A stretch of DNA of 64,000 bases from Methanosarcina sp. UBA289. GTDB taxonomy: Archaea; Halobacteriota; Methanosarcinia; Methanosarcinales; Methanosarcinaceae. Of the stretch, positions 18,661-28,012 are shown in pieces. The notes under the pieces are model-generated. The model saw only the letters and a list, made by a program, of their open reading frames with translations. It did not search any database and was not told where the DNA came from. The stretch spans positions 62,001 through 126,000 of the forward strand of contig DAKJ01000009.1 of assembly GCA_002496565.1 (NCBI GenBank), given 5' to 3'. Made by a program: the position numbers and the translations under genes. Every line of letters begins with the position of its first letter. Positions within the stretch are counted from its first letter, which is position 1.

Positions 18661-19062
18661 TTATTGAAAACCCGAGATACCGGATTTCTTGATTTCTAGC
18701 TTGACAGTCCCGAGACTAAGTGGTTTAACGTGCACCTGATAAATTCCGTTTTCTTTCACGGAAAATTCCGGACGGTAAGGGAGATAGCTTTTTCCGGAAT
18801 GTGTCAATACAAATGTACTTTGGAACGCAATATCGGAACCTTTGCTTATCTTCACATCTATTTTCTCGGGACCATTAGGATTCTCAATCCAGAGTTTATA
18901 ATGTACACCTTCATTCAGTTTAACCTGGAAATCCGACTCCTGAGATACGGACTCTGAAATGACAGTATCTTCACGTCCCTGAAATGAAGCAACCGTATAA
19001 AATAAAACGATCAATATATAGAGCGGTATAAGACTCCTGGACTTTTTTGGCTGTTCTGGCAT
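18661..19062 (-). CDS. Small secreted or membrane-anchored hypothetical protein
   Basis: 133 residues with an N-terminal hydrophobic anchor (LIPLYILIVLFYTVASF) and a predicted beta-rich extracellular domain (VHYKLWIENPNGPEKIDVKI). GGGGGAG precedes the ATG at a good distance. The domain resembles small beta-sandwich proteins in general, but I cannot name a family. Confidence 0.65.
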   Translation of the reverse strand: MPEQPKKSRSLIPLYILIVLFYTVASFQGREDTVISESVSQESDFQVKLNEGVHYKLWIENPNGPEKIDVKISKGSDIAFQSTFVLTHSGKSYLPYRPEFSVKENGIYQVHVKPLSLGTVKLEIKKSGISGFQ

Positions 19063-19101
19063 TTTTCTCCCCCACTCGACAGCTTAAGTGATCAGATAAC
19101 T

Positions 19102-19146
19102 TGCATCAATCGCTTTCATTGAAAGATATTCTTGATGCATTTTTTC
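19102..19146. terminator. Hairpin between two minus-strand genes
   Basis: TGCATCAA (19102-19109) pairs with TTGATGCA (19132-19139), with a second inner pairing CTTTC/GAAAG. A T run follows on the plus strand. It lies just after the stop of the oxidoreductase gene on the minus strand. A transcription end or mRNA-stabilising role is inferred. Confidence 0.4.
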
Positions 19147-19182
19147 TTACCACAATAGAATTGTAGTTTTCCAGGCGAGGCT

Positions 19183-20109
19183 TTATTTTGGGTCCTCTGC
19201 AACGCGCAGGACAATCTTTCCGCGAGCATGGCCAGTTTCACTCATTTCATGTGCTTTTCTAGCATCGGTTAGAGGAAGCACGGTTGTTACGATAGGCTTG
19301 ATTTTCTGTTCATCTATTATAGCTGCGATTTGAGCTAGTTCTCTTCCGTCAGCCTGAGTCATGAGCCTATCTGCACGTACTCCGTATTTTTCTGGAACTC
19401 CTTCGGGAATGCTAGCTACAGTAGTTACCAGGAATCCGCCGGGCTTTAATACACCCCAGGATCTCTCTAACGTATCTCCTCCTATCGTATCCAGAACAAC
19501 GTCAAGGCTGCTCACGATTTCTTCAAATCGCTGGTTCCTGTAGTCTATTACCTCATCACAGCCTATACTCTTCAAGAACTCAGCGTTTTTACTCGATGCA
19601 GTGCCGATAACGTATGCGCCTTTCCACTTTGCGAACTGGACTGCAAAGGTTCCGACCCCTCCCGCGGCGCCGTGAATAAGCACGGTCTGCCCACGCTCAA
19701 GTCCTGCAATATCGAAAAGTGACTGCCAGGCAGCCAGGCCAGCAGTAGGAATAGCAGCACTTTCGATAAACCCGATACTGCTGGGTTTTAGCGCTATCTG
19801 TGTAGAACTGACAACCGTATATTCAGCATATCCTCCCTGTCCTGCAGATGCTTTTCCAAAAACTTCGTCTTCAGGCCGGAAGGAATCTACTCCCTGCCCT
19901 ACCATATCTACAATACCTGCAACATCAGATCCCACAGTCATTGGCAAGGGCAGTTCCATATAACCTCTACGTATCTTCCAATCTATTGGATTGACCCCGG
20001 CGGCAACAACTCTAATCCGAACCTCACCCGGTCCTGGCTGGGATTCAGGAATTTCCTCATATTTCAGAACGTCGGGCCCCCCAAACTCATGAATCCTTAT
20101 CGCTTTCAG
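19183..20109 (-). CDS. NADP-dependent quinone oxidoreductase / zinc-less alcohol dehydrogenase family
   Basis: Medium-chain dehydrogenase/reductase, ~308 residues. The nucleotide-binding motif is HGAAGGVGTFAVQ and the family segments PMTVGSDVAG and GYAEYTVV are visible. It likely reduces quinone-like or enone substrates with NADPH. The first ATG (19959) lies 50 codons inside the domain. Upstream the same frame codes KAIRIHEFGGPDVLKYEEIP, the standard N-terminus, reaching back to a CTG at 20107-20109 with GGTGA just before it. An in-frame TGA lies immediately upstream and no ATG, GTG or TTG is available, so translation probably starts at CTG. Confidence 0.85.
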   Translation of the reverse strand: MKAIRIHEFGGPDVLKYEEIPESQPGPGEVRIRVVAAGVNPIDWKIRRGYMELPLPMTVGSDVAGIVDMVGQGVDSFRPEDEVFGKASAGQGGYAEYTVVSSTQIALKPSSIGFIESAAIPTAGLAAWQSLFDIAGLERGQTVLIHGAAGGVGTFAVQFAKWKGAYVIGTASSKNAEFLKSIGCDEVIDYRNQRFEEIVSSLDVVLDTIGGDTLERSWGVLKPGGFLVTTVASIPEGVPEKYGVRADRLMTQADGRELAQIAAIIDEQKIKPIVTTVLPLTDARKAHEMSETGHARGKIVLRVAEDPK

Positions 20110-20201
20110 AATTTCACCTCAAAAAAGAATATTTAACAAGTTATATCTTATTAATTCCATTTTAGCATGCATAATTCCGTTTTAGCATTCATCTAAATGA
20201 T

Positions 20202-20450
20202 TTAGCAAGAACTGTAACGAAAGCAAAATTCGCCATGTGCAGTTGGAAATCCTGTATTTGTGAAGTTATCAAAGGGATCAATAATTCCATCCCTATAAAC
20301 TCCCCCACTGTTGTTGTTGTGTTTAATTTCTCCTTCTCTTACGCTGTCTGATTGATCTACAGTCGCAGAACTCTTATTCCCTGTTCCGGCGTAAAATTGA
20401 GTGTTTAGAGTCTGGAATATAAGAATTAAAATAAATATAAAAGAAAGCAT
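20202..20450 (-). CDS. Small secreted hypothetical protein
   Basis: About 82 residues: a strong signal or anchor sequence (LSFIFILILIFQTL), then a hydrophilic Asn/Gly-rich part with a CFRYSSC end holding two cysteines. A start at 20477 is possible, but GAGGAG lies four bases before the ATG at 20450, which is preferred. No family recognised; it may be a decayed or lineage-specific gene. Confidence 0.45.
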   Translation of the reverse strand: MLSFIFILILIFQTLNTQFYAGTGNKSSATVDQSDSVREGEIKHNNNSGGVYRDGIIDPFDNFTNTGFPTAHGEFCFRYSSC

Positions 20451-21166
20451 AACTCTCCTCAAATTAACCCCCGCCATTTATATTTTCATTATGCTACTTT
20501 AATGTTCCCTTTTTTATAAAACAAAGTATAAATTATTAATCCTTACGCTTTCTAACTATACTTACAAATCTAAAAATTCAAGTGAAGCTAGAATTACAAG
20601 ATCAATAGGGAAGCAGACTTCTGATTTCGATCTAGACAGATTATGAAGACAGATTATAAAGATAGATTAAATTTAGATTTCTATTTTCCTAATTCCTATT
20701 CCTTTGAACGCACTTTCTAACTCTTGAGTTAATTTTTTATAACAGTATAATTTTTTTATGTATGCAATCAGTTCCAAAATTTAGACCGTTTCTGATGAAA
20801 AATGCTGTCAATATACGTTATAGTAACAGTTACACCGTCAGGAAAAATAAACCGGATAAGAATGAAAAAGGGTAATATTATTTTGAGCGTTTAGTTTTTT
20901 CGTCTTATTTTTTAAGACTGACCTCAAAGTTTGGAGTTACTGGAGCTGTGAGCAATCTATACTATCCAATCTAATTAATCTAACCGATTAACCAGTTAAA
21001 TTGGCCTAACTAATCTTACCGATCTAACTGATATTAATCAGTTCCCTCGGTTCTGAAACATCCTGCGATACTTTACATAAATTCTTTATATCCGGTTATT
21101 AACTCCGAAAATTGCTGCAAAAACAAAACCTCACGTTTTCGTGTAAAATTTAATAAGGGATTTACC
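20451..21166. other. Long intergenic stretch before the NosD-like gene
   Basis: About 700 bp without a credible gene. Near 20958-21043 there is a run of short degenerate repeats built on CTAACCGATT/TTAATC-like words that may fold or bind protein. The promoter of the NosD-like gene lies in the last part. Confidence 0.35.
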
Positions 21167-23758
21167 ATGATGCGCGTAAAAGCAATCTTGAAAAATATTT
21201 TTGTAGTAGTTCTCACGCTTCACCTAATGACTGCAGGTAGTGCAGCCGCTAATATAATTTCTGTAAATAACGGTGCTGGTCAAACTACAGATTTCACTAC
21301 TATCCAGGCTGCTGTATCTGCTGCAAATCCAGGTGATGAAATAGTTGTCAAACCCGGTATTTATGAGGAGAATATTGTAATTAACAAAAGAATATCTATT
21401 GTTTCCGAATCTGGAAATTTCTCAGATACTATAGTCCGGGCAGCCGATGTTTCTCAAGATATTTTCGGTGTCTGGGCAAACGGCGTAAGCATTAAAGGTT
21501 TTGGCATAAGTGGATCCAACTCCGCAGGCATTCATGTTTTTGAATTTACTGATTGCAGCATTGAAAACAACAAATTGTTCAATAACAGCTGCGGTATTGA
21601 TCTATATATAATGAGTTCAGGAAACACGCTTGATAATAATGAAATTTCAGACTGTGTGACCGGAATCAGTCTTGGTGGCAGCTTGTACAATAATTTGAGT
21701 AATAATCTAATATTAAAATGCAGTAATGGAATTTCACTTTTTGACTCCTCCAATAATATCTTGGAGAATAATACAATATCTCAAAATACAGAGGGTATTT
21801 ATCTCACAGGAGAATCAAATGGGAATACCCTGATAGGTAATACTATAATTCTCAATAAGAAGTCAGGACTGCACATTTACGAAACTTCAAACAATCTAAT
21901 TTATAATAACTGTTTCAATAATACGGTAAACGTTGAATCCCAAATGGATTCGGACACAAACTTATGGAATATAACTAAGACCAAGGGTATTAACATTGCT
22001 GGGGGACCTTACCTCGGAGGCAATCTCTGGGCAAGACCTGATGGAACTGTATATCCAGAAAAAACCAGGGATGTTGATCTTGACGGAATTATTGATTCGC
22101 AGTATAATATAGAAAGCAGCCAGTTCATAGATCATCTTCCTCTCAAAGGAGTAGAGTCAGTAGTGCTTACCGTAAATAACAGTACAGGACCAGTTGCGGA
22201 TTTTACCTCGATCCAGGATGCAATAGAGAACGCATTGCCAGGTGACACGATCCTTATTTATCCGGGAGTCTATGAAGAAAACATCGACATATACGTAACA
22301 AATCTGACCCTTACCTCCGAATCTGCTAGTCGTGGGGACACCATTGTCAAGGCAGCTAGCAGTCTAGATGATATATTCTATATTGTTGCGGACGGAGTGA
22401 CAATTCATGGGCTGAACATAGTAGGGCCTATAGATTCCTACAGTGCAGGCATCCATCTTAATGGAGTTAAGTACTGCAATATCGAAAGTAACCAACTATC
22501 CAACAGCAACAACAACACTATTCAAGATATTTTCAGTGGGAACAGTTCCTCACCTTTCAATAACTCAGGTTCGAATGCAGGATTTGGAATCCGACTTGAT
22601 TCTTCCAGCAGTAATCTCCTGGGCAATAATACAGTCTCAGGGAACGGAACCTCAATTCTCCTGCGTAATTCCACGGAAAATATGCTTCTTAACAACTCGG
22701 CATCCGGCGGCAATCATGGTATCTGGATAGATTCTTCAAGCAATAATACGCTGGATGGAAATATTCTGTCAAACAATAAAGTCGGAGCCTTTCTGAAAAC
22801 TTCAAGCGGAAATGTACTTAACAACAGTAAGGTCTCAAACAATACAGACTCTGGTATCAATCTGTGGTATTCGGTCGGAAACACGTTAAGCAACTCTACG
22901 GCCTCGAAAAACAAGAATTCTATCGTTCTAAGGAATTCCAGTGAAAACCTGCTTAATAATAACACGGTGTCGGATAACGACTACGGAGTCTGGATGTACT
23001 CTTCGAGTAACGATAATGAACTGAACGATAACAGGGCATCAAATAACCAGATAGGTATCCACGTGAAAGGATCAAGTGGAAATACGCTTACAGGCAATAC
23101 TGCATTAAACAGCACCGGATCCGGAATCAGTGTATGGGATTCGGTTGAGAACGCAATAATTAACAATGCAGCCTCGAACAACTATGTCTCGATTTATCTG
23201 CAGAATGCCAGCAAAAGTACACTTTTTAGTAACGTGGTATCCGGCAGCAATTACGGGATGTGGATTGCCTTTTCCAGTAACAACAACCTGAGTGATAATA
23301 GTGTATCGAATAACAAATTCGGTTTCTATTTGAAAAATTCTAGTGATAATAGGCTGTCAAGTAATCAGGCAAATTCGAATTCCAGGTACGGAATCTATCT
23401 AGGTTTCTCAAGGAATAATATCCTGAACAGTAATAAGATCATTTCAAATTCGGAATATGGGCTCTACCAGTGGGATTCGGGAAATAGCTCAATCTATAAT
23501 AATTATTTCAACAACGCAAAGAATATCTTCCTTCAAGGCTCAAACACAGGTACGAGCTTGAATACAACCCTAACACCGGCAAAGAATATTGTTGATGGGG
23601 TTTACCTTGGTGGAAACTTCTGGGCTACCCCAAAGGGAGATGGCTTCAGCCAGACCCATGCGGATGAAAACGGTGACGGCATTTGTGATGTAACTTATGC
23701 CGTAAATGTAGAGAGTATAGATTACCTGCCTCTTGCAGGCTCTCGTACCACAAATTAA
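21167..23758 (+). CDS. NosD-like right-handed beta-helix surface protein
   Basis: 863 residues with a signal peptide (VVVLTLHLMTAGSAAA). Two tandem NosD-type modules each begin with the pattern DFT(T/S)IQ-A-PGD, then PG-YEEN and a long stack of PbH1 repeats (SSNNTLDGN, SENLLNNN and similar). Each module closes with YLGGN(L/F)WA. The Asn/Ser-rich ladder predicts one or two parallel beta-helices outside the cell. Typical of Methanosarcina surface proteins; a sugar- or matrix-binding role is likely but not shown. Confidence 0.88.
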   Translation: MMRVKAILKNIFVVVLTLHLMTAGSAAANIISVNNGAGQTTDFTTIQAAVSAANPGDEIVVKPGIYEENIVINKRISIVSESGNFSDTIVRAADVSQDIFGVWANGVSIKGFGISGSNSAGIHVFEFTDCSIENNKLFNNSCGIDLYIMSSGNTLDNNEISDCVTGISLGGSLYNNLSNNLILKCSNGISLFDSSNNILENNTISQNTEGIYLTGESNGNTLIGNTIILNKKSGLHIYETSNNLIYNNCFNNTVNVESQMDSDTNLWNITKTKGINIAGGPYLGGNLWARPDGTVYPEKTRDVDLDGIIDSQYNIESSQFIDHLPLKGVESVVLTVNNSTGPVADFTSIQDAIENALPGDTILIYPGVYEENIDIYVTNLTLTSESASRGDTIVKAASSLDDIFYIVADGVTIHGLNIVGPIDSYSAGIHLNGVKYCNIESNQLSNSNNNTIQDIFSGNSSSPFNNSGSNAGFGIRLDSSSSNLLGNNTVSGNGTSILLRNSTENMLLNNSASGGNHGIWIDSSSNNTLDGNILSNNKVGAFLKTSSGNVLNNSKVSNNTDSGINLWYSVGNTLSNSTASKNKNSIVLRNSSENLLNNNTVSDNDYGVWMYSSSNDNELNDNRASNNQIGIHVKGSSGNTLTGNTALNSTGSGISVWDSVENAIINNAASNNYVSIYLQNASKSTLFSNVVSGSNYGMWIAFSSNNNLSDNSVSNNKFGFYLKNSSDNRLSSNQANSNSRYGIYLGFSRNNILNSNKIISNSEYGLYQWDSGNSSIYNNYFNNAKNIFLQGSNTGTSLNTTLTPAKNIVDGVYLGGNFWATPKGDGFSQTHADENGDGICDVTYAVNVESIDYLPLAGSRTTN

Positions 23759-23835
23759 TCTTTAGTGCTGCAAAAGAGATATCCCGACTGTCAGCATATA
23801 GACAGCAGGATAACTGGCACGACCGAAAATCAAGG

Positions 23836-23879
23836 CTGTACAGTTTCCTAATTGCTCTCTGAAGAAACTGTACAGTTTC
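23836..23879. promoter_or_regulatory. 16-bp perfect palindrome with a repeated 12-bp half
   Basis: GAAACTGTACAGTTTC at 23864-23879 is a perfect palindrome, and CTGTACAGTTTC also occurs at 23836-23847. The arrangement looks like a dimeric regulator's operator with an extra site. It lies ~180 bp upstream of the nuclease-RecJ pair and just after the NosD-like gene. The rest of the 23759-24057 gap shows no defensible gene. Confidence 0.4.
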
Positions 23880-24057
23880 TCAGGAATTCTTCTTTTTAGC
23901 ATCCTAGAACAGAACGTCCAGCAGATTTGCTCCCAGACCTTTTCGTAGACAGTCTGACAGCGCGAATTATCCACTAAGCTAATCGGCAAGTATTTAGCTT
24001 ACCGGATTCCAGAGTAAAAAGCTTAAGTAAAATAGAGAAAACATTTAACAAGATTTC

Positions 24058-24540
24058 ATGACCGAGTTTGAACGCATGCTTGTAAACTCATTTAATGCAT
24101 ACATTGAAGAAAACGGGATAAGAGCTATTTCCTATAGGCTTAAACAGCATAGATTCACTCCGCAATTCCTTGATGTTCTTGTAGATTCTCTTAATCCGGA
24201 CTTATACCTGGGAATCGAATGCAAAAGCATTTCAGTGGAAAAAGGTGCAAACGCACTTTACTTCTCTCAGCACTTTACCGTAGATAAAAATGGTATTCAT
24301 CAGATAGAAAGGATTTCGGACTACCTGAATAAATCAGGGAGACGTGGGTTTCTTGCAGTGGAACTTCGCCTGGGACCCGGACATGGCAGGGAAGCATACA
24401 TGGTTCCCTGGAATGAACTGCAAAAAAAATATTATTCTCAAGACCTCAAACTTACATTGCAGGAGATCCGAAGTTTTCCAGAAATCAAAAGAGAAGGAAA
24501 AGACTATAGAGTTGATCCGAGAGAATGGGAAAGAAAATAA
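24058..24540 (+). CDS. PD-(D/E)XK nuclease-like protein
   Basis: 160 residues. The NPDLYLGIECKSIS segment matches the PD-(D/E)-x-K nuclease core (D, then E-x-K), and a preceding helix supplies an acidic residue (TEFERML). It is comparable in size to archaeal Hjc-type resolvases. It lies 39 bp before the RecJ-like gene in the same direction, which suggests a joint role in DNA repair or recombination. No clear ribosome site is present, so the mRNA may be leaderless. Confidence 0.6.
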   Translation: MTEFERMLVNSFNAYIEENGIRAISYRLKQHRFTPQFLDVLVDSLNPDLYLGIECKSISVEKGANALYFSQHFTVDKNGIHQIERISDYLNKSGRRGFLAVELRLGPGHGREAYMVPWNELQKKYYSQDLKLTLQEIRSFPEIKREGKDYRVDPREWERK

Positions 24541-24579
24541 GGTTGGGAATAGCACTTAAATTTAGGTAAGTAAAAAGTC

Positions 24580-25992
24580 ATGGAGAAAATAATGTCTGAG
24601 ACAATGAAAGCACTTCATAAAGAAGCAGCAAAGTGTGCCGAAGAGATTAAAAAGTACAAATCAGTCCACGTTGTATCCCATATTGACGCTGACGGGCTGA
24701 CTTCTGCAGGAATTATTTGTACTGCACTAGAACGGAGTAATTTTGACTATACAACACGCTTCGTCAAACAGCTTGATGAAAAAGCTCTTGATGCCGTCGC
24801 AGATGAAAATCATGATATTGTCATTTTTACAGATTTGGGAAGCGGGATGTGCGAACAGATAGAATCTCGCGGAATTCATGCAGTGATCTCAGACCATCAC
24901 CAGCCCCAGGGAAACCATAAATTTCACCTGAATCCCCATATCTTTGGAGCAAACGGTTCCTATGAACTGAGCGGCTCGGGAACTACTTACCTGCTGGCTT
25001 CAGCACTTGGAAGAAATAAGGATCTCTCCTCACTAGCCATAGTAGGAGCAGTGGGGGATATGCAACATCTAAAAATGGGACAGCTTGTTGGGATCAACAA
25101 AGAAATTCTTGAAGAAGGAGTTAAAGAAGGCATTCTCCAGTTCAAAAAGGACCTGGCCCTATTTGGAAAGCAAACCCGCCCTATTTACAAATTGATGCAA
25201 TATTCTTCAGACCCTTATCTTCCTGGGCTTACAGGAAACGAGGAAGCCTGCATTGAGTTTCTTCATTCCCTTAATATTTCCTTCAGCCAGGATGAACACT
25301 GGAGACGCTGGATTGACCTTGAAACCCCGGAAAAGCAGAGAATTGTCTCAGGACTTGTCCAGTACTGCCTGAAATCAGGGATGCCTTCGTATAAGATCGA
25401 GCGCCTGATAGGTGAGGTGTATGTCCTTCTAGGAGAAAAAGAAGGTACGGAAATGAGGGACGCTTCCGAGTTTTCTACCCTTCTTAATGCCACTGCACGA
25501 TACGACCATGCCGAGATAGGACTTGCAGTCTGCATGGGAAACAGAGAAGAAGCTTATGAAGATGCCCGCAAATTGCTTGCTGAACATAGACAGAACCTTG
25601 TTAACGGGCTCATATATGTTAAAGAAAATGGAGTCGTCCAGCTTGAAAATATTCAGTATTTCGATGCAGGCTCGGAAATAAAAGAAACTATAGTTGGAAT
25701 TATTGCAGGCATGAGTTCTACGCTAGTTGAAAATAGAAATCTTCCTATTATTGCTTTTGCAAAAGCCGACGGAGGGATCAAAGTCTCAGCCAGAGGAACG
25801 CAGGATCTGATCCGCAGGGGAGTTAACCTTTCAGAAGCAATGTCAGTAATCTCGGCTGAAGTTGGAGGTGCAGGCGGCGGACACGATATCGCAGCAGGAG
25901 CAACTATTCCCAACGATAAAAAAGAAGAATTTGCAAGAAAACTGGATCTGTTTATCGGAGAACAAATTCGAAGAAAGGCAAATTCAAAGTAA
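24580..25992 (+). CDS. RecJ-like DHH-family single-strand exonuclease/phosphoesterase
   Basis: 470 residues. The DHH domain shows VVSHIDADGLTSAG (metal ligands), FTDLGSG and SDHHQP. The C-terminal DHHA1 domain ends in GGAGGGHDIAAGATIP. Archaeal relatives degrade single-stranded DNA or RNA and some associate with GINS (GAN). ATG at 24592 follows GGAG by six bases and may be the real start; ATG 24580 is the longer choice. Confidence 0.88.
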   Translation: MEKIMSETMKALHKEAAKCAEEIKKYKSVHVVSHIDADGLTSAGIICTALERSNFDYTTRFVKQLDEKALDAVADENHDIVIFTDLGSGMCEQIESRGIHAVISDHHQPQGNHKFHLNPHIFGANGSYELSGSGTTYLLASALGRNKDLSSLAIVGAVGDMQHLKMGQLVGINKEILEEGVKEGILQFKKDLALFGKQTRPIYKLMQYSSDPYLPGLTGNEEACIEFLHSLNISFSQDEHWRRWIDLETPEKQRIVSGLVQYCLKSGMPSYKIERLIGEVYVLLGEKEGTEMRDASEFSTLLNATARYDHAEIGLAVCMGNREEAYEDARKLLAEHRQNLVNGLIYVKENGVVQLENIQYFDAGSEIKETIVGIIAGMSSTLVENRNLPIIAFAKADGGIKVSARGTQDLIRRGVNLSEAMSVISAEVGGAGGGHDIAAGATIPNDKKEEFARKLDLFIGEQIRRKANSK

Positions 25993-26094
25993 AGAAGCCA
26001 GTTTTCAAAAATATACATAGAGAAACTGAATTGAATAGAAAATAAAAGCTCAATAAAAACGAAGAAATTTTAAAATAAGGTCTACCATTGAGCC

Positions 26095-26853
26095 TTAAAC
26101 CAGATCTTCAATCCTGCTCATTTCTTTGAACGGAATTAGCTGTGACATTGCACTTGTATCTATGGCAATCCCATATTCCTGTACAACAGCCATAGGATTT
26201 GTACCTCCTATGACGACTATTCCGAGATGGTCTCTCTCGATTGGAACGTCCAGAACCCGTGTATTTGGTTCCCCAACTTCCAGAATTCCACTGAAGCCTG
26301 CATCCAGAAGATCAGAAAGACAGCTTTCAATTTCATCTCTTGCAACCATAGGAGCTTCCCTGAGATTTGCAAGAACCTTACCTGAGCCTGTCCTGAGCAT
26401 TTCAGACACAGAAGTAATACCCTGTGACATCAGGATTTCAAGTGGATCTACAGTCGTACTTACATAGGTCAGCACATCAGTAAAACGCACCGGAATTCCG
26501 TTTCGAATCTGAACAACTCCTCCAAGTTTGGGGTTTACAGGAATTCCTGCCTTGAGCAATACTCCGTCTATAGTAATGCTGCATACTGTCCCGATGCCTA
26601 CCTTTCCCTTTTCAATAGTTAGGTCTCCGATAGATTCTCCCTCGGAAACAATTTTAACATAGGGAGTCACCGAAAGCCCGCTTGAGATTACCATCTTAAA
26701 GATCCCAAGCACATCATCCAGATCTTTTTTATCAATAAGAGAGAGATTAAGTATAATATCTCCGTCCATTTTTATAGGGTCAAATGTGGTCCTGTACATG
26801 AGATCCTTTATTCTGGACGACGTAAATTGAATACGGTATCCACTTTTTTGCAT
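26095..26853 (-). CDS. NrpR-domain transcriptional regulator without HTH (NrpRII-like)
   Basis: About 252 residues consisting of a single NrpR (DUF128) domain, with GVLLKAGIPVNPKLGG, EVGEPNTRVLDVPIERDHLG and VVIGGTNPMA. NrpR represses nitrogen-assimilation genes and is released by 2-oxoglutarate. Methanosarcina splits the function between NrpRI, which carries the DNA-binding domain, and NrpRII, which lacks it and contacts the basal machinery. This protein has no N-terminal HTH, so it fits NrpRII. The start at 26853 is chosen because TGAGG precedes this ATG; TTG 26865 is also possible. Confidence 0.8.
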   Translation of the reverse strand: MQKSGYRIQFTSSRIKDLMYRTTFDPIKMDGDIILNLSLIDKKDLDDVLGIFKMVISSGLSVTPYVKIVSEGESIGDLTIEKGKVGIGTVCSITIDGVLLKAGIPVNPKLGGVVQIRNGIPVRFTDVLTYVSTTVDPLEILMSQGITSVSEMLRTGSGKVLANLREAPMVARDEIESCLSDLLDAGFSGILEVGEPNTRVLDVPIERDHLGIVVIGGTNPMAVVQEYGIAIDTSAMSQLIPFKEMSRIEDLV

Positions 26854-27072
26854 TTCAAACCTCAAGTAATTGAAGGTATTTATACCTATTATAAGTTATG
26901 TATTGGTTACCATAATATATTCTTGGGCCTTTATTATTTATTTCCAAGACTATCACCTGCTCTTAGAATCAGGTTCTACTCTAAGGCAGGAAAGATAAAG
27001 AAAAGATTTCTGAGAGAACGGTATGGAAAGATAAAAAATAAAAGTCCAGTCTATTTAAACTGGAAAATAGCC

Positions 27073-27819
27073 TTATTCTCGAAGCACTCCTGTTAAGAAT
27101 CCTGTAAAATCCTGAGGAGCAGTCAAGAATCTCAGTTTTTCAATTCTATGTACTAGCTCATACATACTTTCTCCAGAGCTAAGTCCTATTTCATTGTGTT
27201 CAAGTGGTTTAAGGTGACGGATATGTGGGATATTTCTATAAAGGGGATTTTTGACAAAACCATCTTTAAGCAGGAAATAAGAAGCTCCGGAAAGTCTTTT
27301 AATAGGCTCATAAACCGAAGAAAAGTCGCGGCAAACCCAGTTTGCCATTTCAAGAGTTTTATCGGAAGCGTTTATGGTCACATGCCCGTATCCAGGGGGA
27401 ACAAGCACTAAATCTCCTTTTTCTGCTGTTATGACTACAACATCCAGAACGAGATCTTCCTCTCCGGTTTTCACTTTTTGTAGAAGATAAGTAGCAGAAC
27501 CTTCAAGTACCTGATAAATTTCAGGATAGTAGATGTTTGTTCCTGGAACACGCGGATGGTAATGACCTACAGTTTTAATATATTCCGATCCAAGCATTGC
27601 GGGAGGAATTACAGTGATGTCATATCTCAGGTGATGAGCTTTAATTGTTTCAAGTTCAGAATCGTTTTTCGCAAGGTCCCGGAACATGTAGTACACATCG
27701 CGATTTCGTACCTCTGTTTCTTCAAACCACTCCCTATCAAACACTACGTCTTCCATATCATGGAGTTTTCGGACGTCTGCCATTGTGACTTTATCCCCGA
27801 ACTTCATTGTAACTTCCAT
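27073..27819 (-). CDS. pgiA: Glucose-6-phosphate isomerase, archaeal cupin type
   Basis: 248 residues of the metal-dependent cupin phosphoglucose isomerase family, interconverting glucose-6-P and fructose-6-P. The cupin metal motif is TVGHYHPR, followed by the glutamate in YYPEIYQVLEG and the second histidine in PPGYGHVTIN. AGGGG lies well placed before the ATG at 27819. Confidence 0.9.
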   Translation of the reverse strand: MEVTMKFGDKVTMADVRKLHDMEDVVFDREWFEETEVRNRDVYYMFRDLAKNDSELETIKAHHLRYDITVIPPAMLGSEYIKTVGHYHPRVPGTNIYYPEIYQVLEGSATYLLQKVKTGEEDLVLDVVVITAEKGDLVLVPPGYGHVTINASDKTLEMANWVCRDFSSVYEPIKRLSGASYFLLKDGFVKNPLYRNIPHIRHLKPLEHNEIGLSSGESMYELVHRIEKLRFLTAPQDFTGFLTGVLRE

Positions 27820-28012
27820 TGAATTCCCCTTTCCTACCAGAGCATATAGTTATTCGAATTACAAACAATAAATTGAAATTAAACGCGCCAATACATTACC
27901 AAGCTAGACTATCAGAAACAGTACTAAAAGTATAATAAACTAACTGATGTTGATATTATTGGAGCCTGATTTTTTTACTTTTTGTTATTCTGAACCTGAG
28001 AGGTTATACCTA

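Noticed and set aside
23762..23989. 75-codon minus-strand ORF after the NosD-like gene, possibly a transposase scrap
   Set aside because: No family motif visible and no inverted repeats around it; not supportable.
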